47,239 bases of DNA from Leptolyngbyaceae cyanobacterium clean351 (GTDB lineage: Bacteria; Cyanobacteriota; Cyanobacteriia; DAIDHW01). Positions 27,076 through 36,378 of the stretch are shown here, piece by piece (within the stretch, counting starts at the first letter, position 1; every line of letters starts with the position of its first letter). Under the pieces are notes generated by a model. That model saw nothing but the letters and a program-made list of their open reading frames with translations. It made no database searches and was not told the DNA's origin. The translations under genes and the position numbers were made by a program. The stretch spans positions 1 through 47,239 of the forward strand of contig DAIDHW010000012.1 of assembly GCA_027451865.1 (NCBI GenBank), written 5' to 3'.

Positions 27076-27150
27076 GCTGGGCCTGTGCTATGATCCCTTA
27101 GAGAGCTAAACAAATCTTAAGGTTTTCCATGACGTTTCCCCACCTCGCCC

Positions 27151-27870
27151 ATGACTCAGGCTACCCCTAAGGTCGTCCTGATTACTGGCGCTGGGAGTGG
27201 CATTGGCAGGGCTGTTGCCCTAGCTTTTGCCCGCCCGGGTGTCCATCTAGTCCTCCTTGGTCGCTCCCTCCCTAAGCTAGAAGCGGTGGCGGCCCAGGGG
27301 TCCCTCGAGGGTGCTCAATGTACCGTCCATTCCCTGGACCTAGCCCAGGTGGACCGGGTCCGGCCTACCCTAGAGGCGATTAGCACCGCAGCTGGGGCGG
27401 TAGATGTGCTGGTTAATAGTGCGGGGATCGCCTACACCCAGAACCTGGCAGACACCCCCCTAGAGGCCTGGCAGCAGGTCCTAGACTTAAACCTAACGAG
27501 TGTGCTGCAGTGTATCCAGGGAGTCTTACCCACCATGCGTCGGCAGCGTCGGGGGACAATCATCAACATCAGCTCCATTGCTGGCCACCAGGTTTTTCCC
27601 CAGTGGGGCGCCTACTGCGTCAGCAAGTTTGGGCTCATGGCTCTAGGTAAGGCGCTTGCCCAGGAGGAGCGTCCCCACGGCATCCGCGTTACCACTGTTT
27701 GTCCTGGAGCTGTAGACACCCCCTTGTGGGACGCTGTGGCTGGAGATTTCAACCGGGCAGCCATGCTTTCCCCGGAATCTGTAGCTCAAGTGGTCTACAC
27801 CGCTTCCCTGCTGCCCCCTGAGGCCGTCCTCGAAGAAGTCACCCTCCTGCCCCAGGCAGGTACTCTCTAG
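27151..27870 (+). CDS. Short-chain dehydrogenase/reductase
   Basis: 239 residues, classical SDR. The cofactor motif [12 protein letters not shown], the catalytic Ser in [11 protein letters not shown] and the YCVSK tetrad Tyr/Lys are all present, with VCPGAVDTP after them. Resemblance is to YdfG- or sepiapterin-reductase-like oxidoreductases. It sits 22 bp before folE. A role in pterin metabolism is therefore conceivable (cyanobacteria make biopterin glucosides) but unproven. Confidence 0.88.
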   Translation: MTQATPKVVLITGAGSGIGRAVALAFARPGVHLVLLGRSLPKLEAVAAQGSLEGAQCTVHSLDLAQVDRVRPTLEAISTAAGAVDVLVNSAGIAYTQNLADTPLEAWQQVLDLNLTSVLQCIQGVLPTMRRQRRGTIINISSIAGHQVFPQWGAYCVSKFGLMALGKALAQEERPHGIRVTTVCPGAVDTPLWDAVAGDFNRAAMLSPESVAQVVYTASLLPPEAVLEEVTLLPQAGTL

Positions 27871-27892
27871 TCCACTCCCTTCCACCCACCCT

Positions 27893-28573
27893 ATGAACGG
27901 CGCCCTTCCCCCTTTGAGCAAAGTCAATCCCGGCTCCGAGTCTCGCCCTGACCGCAACACCCTCAACGGCAAGGAGCCTAGGTTACAGGCTCCCTCACCG
28001 GAGCTGCTCCAAGAGATGACCGCTGCGGTAGAGCAGATTATTCGGGGGGTGGGGGAAGACCCCCAACGGGAAGGTTTGCTCAAAACCCCCAAACGGGTAG
28101 TAGAAGCGATGCAGTTTCTCACCAGTGGCTACCACCAGTCCCTCGAAGACCTGGTGAATAACGCCATCTTTGATGAGGGGCATAACGAGATGGTCCTGGT
28201 GCGGGACATTGACTTTTTTAGTTTGTGCGAGCACCACATGCTCCCCTTTGTGGGTAAGGCCCACGTGGCCTACGTCCCGAACCAAAAGGTGGTCGGCCTT
28301 AGCAAGCTAGCCCGGATCGTGGAGATGTACTCCCGCCGCCTCCAGGTCCAAGAGCGGCTCACCCGCCAGGTAGCCGAGGCAGTCCGCACCATTTTAGAGC
28401 CCCGGGGGGTAGCAGTGGTCCTAGAGGCCAGTCACATGTGCATGGTGATGCGCGGAGTCCAAAAACCCGGCTCCTGGACCGTAACCAGCGCTATGGTAGG
28501 GGTGTTTCAGGAAGACCAAAAGACCCGTGAAGAGTTCCTTAACCTGATCCGCCACCGGCCCGCTTTTTTGTAG
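27893..28573 (+). CDS. folE: GTP cyclohydrolase I
   Basis: 226 residues. It converts GTP to dihydroneopterin triphosphate, the first step of folate and pterin synthesis. Zinc ligands are visible in LCEHHMLPF (Cys112, His115) and in the later [15 protein letters not shown]. The first 40 residues are a variable extension, as in other cyanobacteria. It lies between the SDR gene and DUF3288 in a likely operon. Confidence 0.97.
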   Translation: MNGALPPLSKVNPGSESRPDRNTLNGKEPRLQAPSPELLQEMTAAVEQIIRGVGEDPQREGLLKTPKRVVEAMQFLTSGYHQSLEDLVNNAIFDEGHNEMVLVRDIDFFSLCEHHMLPFVGKAHVAYVPNQKVVGLSKLARIVEMYSRRLQVQERLTRQVAEAVRTILEPRGVAVVLEASHMCMVMRGVQKPGSWTVTSAMVGVFQEDQKTREEFLNLIRHRPAFL

Positions 28574-28588
28574 CCCCTGCCCCGAGCC

Positions 28589-28876
28589 ATGGCTGAACCT
28601 ACCCCAGACCTGTTTCACCCCCAAGCCCACCTGGACATAGGGATTGTCAACGCCCTCGGGGAGGGAGAGCCCACAGACTATAATTTAGCTGAACTGGCTC
28701 GGTTGCGGATCCGCTACCGGGGCTTTCCCGGGGCCCGAGAGATTCAGGCTGGCCTAGACCAGGCCCTCAAACGTTGGGGCTTGAGCGAGGAGGAGCTGTT
28801 TGCCCGGACCCGGGAAATCCACCGCCGTGGTCAGGTCTATCAGGACCGATCTAGCCGGCGCGACGACTGGAGCTAG
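28589..28876 (+). CDS. DUF3288 family protein
   Basis: 95 residues, soluble and helical: FHPQAHLDIGIVNALGEG, then NLAELARLRIRYRGFPGA, and a charged C-terminus. The pattern matches DUF3288, a small cyanobacterial family of unknown function. It follows folE by 15 bp and was probably co-transcribed with it. Confidence 0.82.
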   Translation: MAEPTPDLFHPQAHLDIGIVNALGEGEPTDYNLAELARLRIRYRGFPGAREIQAGLDQALKRWGLSEEELFARTREIHRRGQVYQDRSSRRDDWS

Positions 28877-28923
28877 GAGATGGATACTGTTAGTGCAGCT
28901 GATGTCCCGGGACCCTCTGACCG

Positions 28924-30222
28924 ATGTACTTTAACACTGCTATCTTCTACGACATCGAAAACCTCCTCAAGGGCTACAGCTTCTCCCAGCAGATGGCTGA
29001 CAATCTGTCCTTGCGCGACATCCTTGCGGATATTCGGGACACCAGCCGCCTAGGCCACATCGCCCTGCAGCGAGCCTACGCCAACTGGAGTGACCACCGC
29101 CTGAAGCTCCTACGTGGCCAGATCAACGAGCTGGGGATTGAGCCAGTCCAGGTGCTGGGATTTTCCCAGGACCCCAAAAAAAATGCCGCCGATATTCAGT
29201 TGGCCATCGATGCCATCGACATTGCCCATATCCGACCGGCCCTGAGCGTCTACGTGATCATCTCCGGGGACGGGGGCTTTGCCTCCCTGGCTAAGAAACT
29301 TCACGAGTACGGTAAAACTGTCATCGGCTGCGCTTACCGCAACGCCACTAACCGGGTCTTTCAGGCCGTGTGTGATGACTTCGTCTGGATAACTGACCCG
29401 GATGAGGCAGACCGGCCCGAGCGTACTCTCCCCGGCGACCTCACCTCCCCCCGGCCTCAGGTCAACGACCCGCGTAATGTCCGCCTTACCAAGGTGGTCA
29501 AGCGACTCAGTTCCCAGGAGACCGAAGCGGTATTAGCTAAAACCCACGAGGTGCTGCAGTGGTACGCCGCCGAGCACCACCACGACCTAAGCCGGCAGGG
29601 GATTGTCCTATCAGTGGTCCAGGAGGCCCTGAACTTCCTCATTCCTGAATTTCAACCCGCCCGCTACGGCTTCCCCAAGTTTATTGAGTATCTTCAGTAC
29701 GCCTGCACAGGTACACCCCTGTGTGTGGTGCGGCCTGCTAGTGGTCAGGTACACCTGAGCCTGCGCAACGGGGGGCGGGGGGGGGCGGAGGTCCTACCCG
29801 ACCTACAAGCCCGGGACCTCCACTCCCCAGAAGGGTACCGGGCAGTGTTGGCCGCCGGCACTGGTCCCCTGCGCCTGCCTCCTGGCCCCGAGCTCTCCAT
29901 AATCCTCCGCTGGCTGGTGGAGCACCCCCGCTCTGGGGTAGACGTGGGCACCATCTACGAAGAAGCCGAAGCCCAGCTAGGGAGTCTGCTGCCTCCAGAC
30001 TCAGTCAAGGCTGCCCTGATGAGCCTTATCTGGGCTGAGGCCTTTGAGCGCACCCCCGAGGGAGCTCCCCTGTCAGATCAACAGCTGACCCTGCGGCCGG
30101 AGCTTAACTCAGTAGCGGCCCTTACCCATCACCTGCGCAGTGCCGCCCGCCGCAAACTGACCCGCTCCTTGGCGGTGGTGCGGGAGGCAGTTTTGGAGGA
30201 AGTGATTCCCCTGGTGGAGTAG
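28924..30222 (+). CDS. LabA-like NYN (PIN-fold) domain protein with OST-HTH/LOTUS domain
   Basis: 432 residues. The N-terminal NYN domain (about 1-160) has the acidic residues of a PIN-like nuclease: FYDIENLL, DIQLAIDAIDIAH and ISGDGGFASLAKKL. Residues about 205-285 (GIVLSVVQEALNFLIPEF, ARYGFPKFIEYLQ) form an OST-HTH/LOTUS domain, which binds RNA in other proteins. A further winged-helix-like stretch follows near 330-400. The related LabA of Synechococcus acts in circadian output. An RNA-processing role is inferred from the domains. Confidence 0.85.
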   Translation: MYFNTAIFYDIENLLKGYSFSQQMADNLSLRDILADIRDTSRLGHIALQRAYANWSDHRLKLLRGQINELGIEPVQVLGFSQDPKKNAADIQLAIDAIDIAHIRPALSVYVIISGDGGFASLAKKLHEYGKTVIGCAYRNATNRVFQAVCDDFVWITDPDEADRPERTLPGDLTSPRPQVNDPRNVRLTKVVKRLSSQETEAVLAKTHEVLQWYAAEHHHDLSRQGIVLSVVQEALNFLIPEFQPARYGFPKFIEYLQYACTGTPLCVVRPASGQVHLSLRNGGRGGAEVLPDLQARDLHSPEGYRAVLAAGTGPLRLPPGPELSIILRWLVEHPRSGVDVGTIYEEAEAQLGSLLPPDSVKAALMSLIWAEAFERTPEGAPLSDQQLTLRPELNSVAALTHHLRSAARRKLTRSLAVVREAVLEEVIPLVE

Positions 30223-30302
30223 GGGACTCCATGGCTTACTATCTTCATGAGGCCACGGGGATCCTTGGCCATGGCTAGATGTATACACTTAGACATGCGA
30301 CC

Positions 30303-30929
30303 ATGAAGACCCTGGCCATTATCAGTCAAAAGGGGGGGGCGGGGAAGACGACCCTGGCCCTACACCTGGCGGTAGCGGCGGCGGCAGACGGTAAATCCGT
30401 AGCGGTTGTGGACATTGACCCCCAGGCCTCGGCGGCGGGTTGGGGGGATAGCCGCCCCAGAGATAACCCAGCTATCATCTCTGCCCAGCCCAGTCGCCTT
30501 GAGAAAGTGCTCCAGGCGGCCGCTGGGGGGGGTGCCCACCTGGTGATCATCGACACTGCCCCCCACTCAGAAAGCGCGGCCCTAGCTGCCGCCCGGGCCG
30601 CTGACTACATCCTGATTCCCTGTCGCCCGGCGATCCTAGACATCCGGGCCATCAGCCACACCATCGATCTAGTTAGGTTAGCCGGCCGCCCCGCCAGCAT
30701 TGTCCTTAACACTGTCCCCCCTCGGGGAAACCTAGCCAGCTTAGCGGCTACGGCCCTCGGCAACACCTACGACATCCCCGTTTGCCCGCTCCACCTTAGC
30801 CAGCGGGTAGCCTTTGCCCACTCCCTCACCGGGGGGTTGACGGCCCAGGAGTACGATCCCCAGGGAAAAGCCGCCCAGGAAATCCACCGGCTTTACGAGT
30901 GGACACGTAAGCATGTTGGCATGAAATAG
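30303..30929 (+). CDS. ParA-family partition ATPase, ParF-like
   Basis: 208 residues from ATG 30303 (an earlier ATG at 30279 is in frame). The deviant Walker A KGGAGKTT, VDIDPQASAAGW (Walker A') and VIIDTAP (Walker B) are complete. The short length without an N-terminal HTH is that of type Ib ParA proteins such as ParF of plasmid TP228 (about 206 residues). These ATPases move plasmids over the nucleoid. The next gene encodes the expected small ribbon-helix-helix partner. Confidence 0.88.
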   Translation: MKTLAIISQKGGAGKTTLALHLAVAAAADGKSVAVVDIDPQASAAGWGDSRPRDNPAIISAQPSRLEKVLQAAAGGGAHLVIIDTAPHSESAALAAARAADYILIPCRPAILDIRAISHTIDLVRLAGRPASIVLNTVPPRGNLASLAATALGNTYDIPVCPLHLSQRVAFAHSLTGGLTAQEYDPQGKAAQEIHRLYEWTRKHVGMK

Positions 30930-30974
30930 GGTAAATATGGATAGGCACAAACTAGCCGCCCTCGAGGAGCCCCC

Positions 30975-31238
30975 ATGGTCAAACCCCCTGATTTAGTTGC
31001 TGCCCTCAAGGGAGCAAGCGGCAACCCCCTGTACGAGCCGGAGCTACCACCCCCCACCCCCACCCGGGTACTGCCCCCTAGCCGCCGGGGCAAAAAGGCC
31101 ATCACTGGTCACTTTGACCCGGCTGTCGGTAAACAACTCAAACAGTTGGCCCTAGACCGTAACACCACAGTGCAGGCTCTCCTCCAGGAAGCCTTGAACG
31201 ATCTATTGAGTAAGTACGGCCGGCTGCCTTTGGCCTAG
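30975..31238 (+). CDS. Ribbon-helix-helix centromere-binding protein, ParG-like
   Basis: 87 residues. A proline-rich flexible N-terminal tail (PELPPPTPTRVLPPSRRG) is followed by a ribbon-helix-helix domain (AITGHFDPAVGKQLKQLA, then TTVQALLQEALNDLLSKYG). This is the layout of ParG-type partners: a mobile arm that stimulates the ParF ATPase and an RHH dimer that binds a centromere and represses the operon. It begins 45 bp after the parA stop. An antitoxin role is an alternative, but no toxin is adjacent. Confidence 0.75.
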   Translation: MVKPPDLVAALKGASGNPLYEPELPPPTPTRVLPPSRRGKKAITGHFDPAVGKQLKQLALDRNTTVQALLQEALNDLLSKYGRLPLA

Positions 31239-31257
31239 GAGAGGGGAGCTCGGCCAC

Positions 31258-32046
31258 CTAGTTAACCGTCGGCACGTAACCACCATCTACCCGGAGGTTA
31301 GCGCCGTTGATGTAGTCGGCCCTGGGACTGGCGAGGAAAACCGTAGCATTGGCAATCTCTTGGGGGAAGCCCGCCCGGCCTGCGGGATTAGGGGCGTACT
31401 GGGCAGCAATTTTGGCCCGGGTTCCCCGGTCTGGCTCCACCCCCATCCGGTCGAACATCTCGTCAGTCCCGGGGGTGAGGATAATCCCGGGACTAATGGC
31501 GTTGCTGGTTACCCCCGATCCACCCAGGCTCATGGCCAGGGAAACCGCAAGGTTAATGTTAGCGGCCTTGGTGGCACTGTAGGCGGGCATACTCCCCTGG
31601 GGCTTAGTGGCCACTCCACTGGCGATGGCAATCACCCGGCCCCACTGGCGCTCCTGCATCCCTGGTACTAGGCGATTGATCATCCGGACCATGGAGGCCA
31701 CATTGGTGTTATAGACATCGTTCCAAAGCTCGGGCAGCTCTGTGAACCAGCCCTGGGCCGGGTAGGCACCGGCATTATTAACCAGAATATCAATGGCACC
31801 AAAGGCGGCCAGGGCCGCCTCAGCTACCTGGTCGGCCCCAGCATCCGTGGCCAGGTCCCCCAGGGCGTAGGCAGCGGTACCCCCTGCCTGGGTAATCTGC
31901 GCTACCACCCGTTCAGCTTCAGCCAAGCGCCGCCCGTGGACCACTACTTTGACTCCTTCCTCAGCCAGGGTTTTGGCAATCGCTTCCCCAATGCCACTGG
32001 TACTGCCGGTGACCAGGGCCCGCTTATCCTGCAGTTGCAAATCCAT
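31258..32046 (-). CDS. Short-chain dehydrogenase/reductase (KR/FabG-like)
   Basis: 262 residues from ATG 32046, which has a perfect AAGGAGGT ribosome site 8 bases upstream. The longer frame to 32217 overlaps the upstream gene. Motifs: VTGSTSGIGEAIA, VNNAGAYPA, IAIASG, YSATKAA and a C-terminal INGANLRVDGGYVP typical of classical SDRs with C-terminal dimer contacts. Substrate unknown. It is second in a two-gene operon with another SDR, separated by 20 bp. Confidence 0.9.
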   Translation of the reverse strand: MDLQLQDKRALVTGSTSGIGEAIAKTLAEEGVKVVVHGRRLAEAERVVAQITQAGGTAAYALGDLATDAGADQVAEAALAAFGAIDILVNNAGAYPAQGWFTELPELWNDVYNTNVASMVRMINRLVPGMQERQWGRVIAIASGVATKPQGSMPAYSATKAANINLAVSLAMSLGGSGVTSNAISPGIILTPGTDEMFDRMGVEPDRGTRAKIAAQYAPNPAGRAGFPQEIANATVFLASPRADYINGANLRVDGGYVPTVN

Positions 32047-32066
32047 GGAAACTGACCTCCTTGAGC

Positions 32067-32774
32067 TTAGTAGGACACCACTTGCCGGTCTTGAAAGATC
32101 TTGCCACTCAAACTGGCAGAAGCTTCGGTGGCAAGCCAAATCACCGTATATGCTCCCTGTTCCGGGGAGCGGGGGGCTGAAGGGCCACCCATATCTGTGC
32201 GTACCCAACCGGGACATAGGGCGTAGACAGCAATCCCCTTTGGTTTGAGGGCCTCCGCCAGCATGATCGTAGCTCCATTTAAGGTCAACTTAGCCAGGCA
32301 GTAGCTCGGCACATTGCTCGATAGCCCCGCCAGAGTACCGTAGCCGCTAGAAACGTTGATGATCCGCGCTCCGGAGGCCTGTTCTAGAAGGGGGAGAAAC
32401 CCCTGGACCATTTTAATCGGACCGAAGGTATTGGTATTGAGGGCTTGGTGCAGCAGGTCCCGCCCAACGGTCAAGATATTCACTCCCTGGTCGGGATAGA
32501 TGCCAGCATTGTTAACTAGGACATCAATGTGCTTAAACTCCCATTGCACCCGCGCCGCCGCATCCAGAATCGAATTATCCCAGTCAACGTCCAGCACCAG
32601 GGGTGAGACTTGGGTAGACTCAAGCTGGTCCATAGCTGCCTGCGCCTTGTCCATGGATCTAGCTGCCAGAATCACACGGAACCCTGCCTGCAGCAAACCC
32701 CGGCAGACCGCCAAGCCAATTCCTCTATTACCGCCTGTGACTAGGGCAGTTTTACTTTGTGGGTGTGCGTCCAT
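32067..32774 (-). CDS. Short-chain dehydrogenase/reductase (carbonyl-reductase-like)
   Basis: 235 residues. ALVTGGNRGIGLAVCR, DVLVNNAGIYPD, INVSSGYG, YCLAKLTLN and CPGWVRTDMGG follow the carbonyl reductase-like subclass that accepts NADPH. The ATG at 32774 is preceded by TAGGAGA. It is first in the two-gene minus-strand operon. Its promoter must lie in the A/T-rich stretch above 32775. Confidence 0.9.
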   Translation of the reverse strand: MDAHPQSKTALVTGGNRGIGLAVCRGLLQAGFRVILAARSMDKAQAAMDQLESTQVSPLVLDVDWDNSILDAAARVQWEFKHIDVLVNNAGIYPDQGVNILTVGRDLLHQALNTNTFGPIKMVQGFLPLLEQASGARIINVSSGYGTLAGLSSNVPSYCLAKLTLNGATIMLAEALKPKGIAVYALCPGWVRTDMGGPSAPRSPEQGAYTVIWLATEASASLSGKIFQDRQVVSY

Positions 32775-34080
32775 GGAGATGTCTCCTACAAGTCACCAGA
32801 ATGATGTTGTTTTGGGTTTGAGGGTCAAACTATAAGGCCCGAGTGCTAAAACGCCTGTTTTAAAGTGAGGCCAGGGGACACACTAGCTAGACCGATTATG
32901 TCAGTTGATTGGTTGATCTTGGCACCGGTAGACTTATTTTTGATGTTTTGGTCAGCTTTAGTGAAACTTATCAATGGGCCTGGGAATAGGCCTGATTGCC
33001 CCGCCCTTTTAAAATAAAATTAGATGAAACTAGAACAAGCCTTTGATAATGCAAAATTACCTGATGTAGTCAACTGAATGTTACGCACTCTAGCTCGCTA
33101 CAGAAGAACTATAGACTACTCTTCCCTGTGAGCACTAACGCAGTCAACAATAACAGGATTTAGCTAATAATTACCAGTCGGGAGAATCCCCCTGCCAAAC
33201 CTCCTCCCCAACCCTTCTGCCTAGCCGTCGCTATCTAAGGTTTAAGGAATACCGAGACAGCAAAACCTTATAACTATAGACCAGGTGTGGGGTCTGATTC
33301 TTTAGCCGTTGGTAACCCTGAGGCTGCCCCCAATTTCCTAACCATCTCCGCCCTTTGCTTGTTTCCCTCGGCCCCGGGGATGGGGTGAAAGCCCTAGCCC
33401 GGTCAGCTAGCTGGCGTGTAGTAGTGTTGGCATGCAGGCAAGATAACAGCAACCCCAACTACACTAACTCCCTCATCCTCAGGAGAAGGGGATTATCATC
33501 AGGAATTCACGGGAAAGGAAATCACAATGAGAAATTCAAAATTAGATTATTCTCCTCCCACCATCACCTAACACCCACTTAGAGGTCTCAATCGGTTAGC
33601 TTATTTAGTTTTTCCCGCGCGACTAGAGGTAAAGAGGTTATTGGGGTTGGCGAGGATGGAGCGTTGTCCCCTGAGGGGCAGGCAAGTAATGTTAACGGTT
33701 TGAATTGAGCTTCAGTCAAGTTCCATTCGAATTCGCCCATTACGGAACCCACAGAATAAGTAGTAAGTAGTTTAAGTAGACTAATTTAATTTCTGTTCTA
33801 GATCCTGTGGCAAACAAGAGAGCGCCCAACGCAGTAGGGAAATGACAGAGGTTTGTGCTCGAACAAGAGTGCCTTTACCTAAAAGCTCGTAACTATTCGC
33901 CATCGACATGCGTATAGCGCCTTGTCTTAGAAGTTGTTCCCTTCTCTTGAGATATTTCTTAGGAGTACACTGTCACTCCAATCGGTCTTGTCATGTTGGT
34001 GTGAGTTTGGGTCATCCCTAGAGGGGATGCCAGCCTCGCAGTCACATACCCTGACCCAGCCTACTAGCCTACTACCACTC
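32775..34080. other. Long gene-poor, A/T-rich intergenic region
   Basis: About 1.3 kb with no supported gene. The part near 32850 has AAAAC-GCCT-GTTTT, an inverted repeat near the SDR promoter, and GGCCT...AGGCC near 32980. A 42-codon minus-strand frame at 33781-33909 reads protein-like (VISLLRWALSCLPQDLEQKL) but has no other support. The rest contains many stops in all frames and looks like decayed sequence. Confidence 0.5.
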
Positions 34081-34081
34081 C

Positions 34082-34480
34082 CTAGGGCTTATCTCCCTCT
34101 AGCTGCTCCCCCAAGGCTGCCAGCTCTGACCACAAAGCCTCGTTGTTAAGGCCGTAGTAGTCTGAATAGAGCGACTCACCCTCGGTCAGACCCAGCTGGG
34201 GATGACGGACAAAGGTTTCGCTATCAACGTAAACGTAGTACTCAGAAGGAGAAGGCTGACTGAGGTTCGACACGTCTGGGTACCGGCAACGTCGTTACTT
34301 TCAGACATAACTGAAGTCCATAAGGTTCCAGAAGGTCTCGTCGTCGGTGGAACCCTCGGCCGGGGGCTCGGCTTTGGACCCCTAGTCTGGAGAGGGATCG
34401 AGGCAATGGCAGGGCCTGACAACTCCAGCAGCCGCTTCAATAATTCCCAACCCTCTCTCGGTCCCACCCCTTGTCCTTAA
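34082..34480 (-). pseudogene. Remnants of two small overlapping genes (decayed cassette)
   Basis: The frame 34082-34273 is protein-like (YYVYVDSETFVRHPQLGL, ALWSELAALGEQLEG) but only opens with GTG after a frame change from an ATG at about 34308. That ATG overlaps the end of another frame, whose tail reads TDDETFWNLMDFSYV and carries an in-frame stop further upstream. Two small genes overlapping by a few bases is typical of toxin-antitoxin operons. The family is not recognised. Confidence 0.45.
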
Positions 34481-34490
34481 GTACCCAAGG

Positions 34491-34765
34491 TTATTTCAGC
34501 TGGCTATCTAGAACTTGTCTTAGGTGGGGCTCTAGGGCGGCTAGGTCAACCTTAGCTCCGAAGTACTGATAGGCCACCCGGTCAGATAGACCAACTATCC
34601 CCCGCCAGGGAAGACCGGGGAATTGGACCTTGAGGGCGGGGGAAACCCCCTGCCCACCTAGTCCGGAGGTCCGCCCCAAATTCCCGATAATTAATACGGT
34701 CGAGGTAGAGAGGGGCTCGGTGGCTGGCCTCGAGCATTACTAGGAGCAGTTCCCGGTCACCCAGG
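34491..34765 (-). pseudogene. HepT (DUF86, HEPN toxin) remnant
   Basis: Two frames together give a shortened HepT. The N-terminal piece is DRELLLVMLEASHRAPLYLD and INYREFGADLRTR. The C-terminal piece is FPGLPWRGIVGLSDRVAYQY, then FGAKVDLAALEPHLRQVL. Family members have PWREIIGMRNRLIHxYFGVD. The catalytic HEPN RxxxxH is destroyed (SDRVAY), the middle is deleted and the frame is broken. It lies downstream of an MNT remnant, as in intact MntA/HepT modules. Confidence 0.7.
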
Positions 34766-35057
34766 CCAAATATAGCCCAAGCCCTCGAGGATCCGGCTGG
34801 TTAGGTCCCGGTCAGGGATGTTGTCCACCGCGGCCCTACTCAGTACCGGGTGACCTAGGCAGGCTTCGAGGTAGTCACACAGATCGACAAAGCCTAGCCC
34901 CACCGGCTGGGCAAACTCCACCACCAACTCAACCCCTCTGGTCTCCGGGGGGGACGCCCTCCCTCAACAGGGCCAGCCTCTTGATGTAGTGGCGCTCCTG
35001 CAGGTAGGCCAGGTTCTGTCGCAGGTAGGTGATCACTGTTTCCCTAGTCGTCTTCAT
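34757..35057 (-). pseudogene. MntA-type nucleotidyltransferase antitoxin remnant
   Basis: The frame opens with ATG 35057: MKTTRETVITYLRQNLAYLQ, then ERHYIKRLALLREG, where an intact protein would read GLFGSYARGE. A frameshift follows, then ELVVEFAQPVGLGFVDLCDY and LEACLGHPV, the usual MNT continuation. The catalytic GSxAR and DxD are gone. The antitoxin of HepT adenylylates the toxin, and this copy cannot. Confidence 0.7.
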
Positions 35058-35233
35058 CGCCTAGCTTCTGAGTAAACTTCTTCATCTCGGGGCCTAGCAC
35101 AAGTGGTTAGGGATGGGGGCAATTCGTTCTGGTCCCTGAGCTCATCCTCAGGGTCGTTGCTAGTATACCTAAGCCAGATATCCAGGTTAGCGTTCCTGGC
35201 ACTCAGGTACTCTCGGCGGTCACTATAGTACAT
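35054..35233 (-). CDS. Short open frame overlapping the MNT remnant
   Basis: 59 codons from ATG 35233, ending in an ATGA overlap with the MNT remnant start. The protein would be charged (MYYSDRREYLSARNANLDIW, ending ARPRDEEVYSEARR). I do not recognise it. It may be part of the decayed cassette rather than a working gene. Confidence 0.2.
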   Translation of the reverse strand: MYYSDRREYLSARNANLDIWLRYTSNDPEDELRDQNELPPSLTTCARPRDEEVYSEARR

Positions 35234-35369
35234 TTCTACGATAACATGTAAGGTGATGACATCCCCCTATGGTCCGGACCCTCGCCGAGGAAGGTTGCAG
35301 GGGATAAGGACCGGCTAGGGGCTGATTGAGAAATTTTTTTGAAGCCGGCAAGTTTTCTGCAGGGTAGTA

Positions 35370-35382
35370 CCCATAACATGGG
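35370..35382. promoter_or_regulatory. Inverted repeat before the WYL gene, candidate operator
   Basis: CCCAT-AAC-ATGGG is a perfect 5-bp inverted repeat 21 bases upstream of the WYL regulator start, with weaker symmetry outside it. Its location suits an autoregulatory operator. The assignment is inference. Confidence 0.3.
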
Positions 35383-35403
35383 GAGTAGCTAATTTCAAAT
35401 CCT

Positions 35404-36369
35404 ATGTCACGACATTTGGAGCGGTTACTGGAGCTAGATGCCCTACTCAGGTGTGGTCAACCCTATACGGCGGCAAGGCTAGCTGAGGAACTAGAGGTCA
35501 GTGAAAGGACTATTCGCAATGACTTGGCGTTTCTGCGTGACCGCTTCCACGCTCCCATCAGTTCTAACAAGAAGCAAGGCTACCACTACACAGAGCCCAC
35601 GTGGCGATTACCGAGCATTTTCCTCTCCAAAGGGGAACTTTTTGCTTTGACCTTAGGGGCAAGAATGCTCCAGGCCTACTCAGGTTCTACCTACGCCCAG
35701 GACTTGCACTCGGCCATTGACCGATTAGCGGAGCGGCTCCCCGAGAAGACCTGGGTGGACCTGCAAGAGTTATCGCAAGAGCGGATCCTATTTCGTTCAG
35801 GGGCGCAGGTCGATTTAGACCCAGACATTTGGCACAAGCTAGAGGGGGCTTGCCAAAGACAAAAGACAGTAGAAATGATATACTACACTGCCAGTAGGGA
35901 TGCGGTTTCAACCCGCAAATTAGACCCCTACGTACTGCACATCTACAGGGGAACAAACCCCTATGTGATTGGCTACTGCCATCAGCGTCAGGAGATCCGC
36001 TGGTTTCGAGTCGACCGGATTAAGCAACTACAAGTCTTGGATAATGTTTTTGTATTAGATCCTACCTTTGATGCAAAGGATCATCTGGAGATGATATTTC
36101 AGCACGAGGCAGGTGGAGTACCTCAGACCATTATCGTCTGGTTCGATGCGCCCACTGCTCCTTATATTCGGGAACGTCGCTGGCACCGGACTCAGGAAAT
36201 CCAGGAGCATCCCGATGGTTCGTTGACCCTGAGGATGGTAGTAGGCGGGTTAAATGACCTCAAGCGCTGGGTGTTGGGTTATGGGAAGGGTGCAGTCGTG
36301 CGGGAGCCCCGGGAGTTGGTCGAGATGGTCAAGTCAGAGATTATTAGCATGAGTACATCGTACAGATAG
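35404..36369 (+). CDS. WYL-domain transcriptional regulator of the CRISPR-Cas locus
   Basis: 321 residues. An N-terminal HTH (about 5-60: LLELDALLRCGQPYTAARLA, VSERTIRNDLAFLRDRF) is followed by a WYL domain (about 140-215, with YVLHIYRGTNPYVIGYC and EIRWFRVDRIKQL) and a C-terminal WCX-like extension (residues 240-315). WYL regulators sense nucleotide or nucleic-acid ligands. Sll7009 of Synechocystis, of the same type, represses a CRISPR array. It lies 9 bp before cas6 in the same orientation, so it is probably the local regulator. Confidence 0.9.
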   Translation: MSRHLERLLELDALLRCGQPYTAARLAEELEVSERTIRNDLAFLRDRFHAPISSNKKQGYHYTEPTWRLPSIFLSKGELFALTLGARMLQAYSGSTYAQDLHSAIDRLAERLPEKTWVDLQELSQERILFRSGAQVDLDPDIWHKLEGACQRQKTVEMIYYTASRDAVSTRKLDPYVLHIYRGTNPYVIGYCHQRQEIRWFRVDRIKQLQVLDNVFVLDPTFDAKDHLEMIFQHEAGGVPQTIIVWFDAPTAPYIRERRWHRTQEIQEHPDGSLTLRMVVGGLNDLKRWVLGYGKGAVVREPRELVEMVKSEIISMSTSYR

Positions 36370-36378
36370 GGGCATGGG

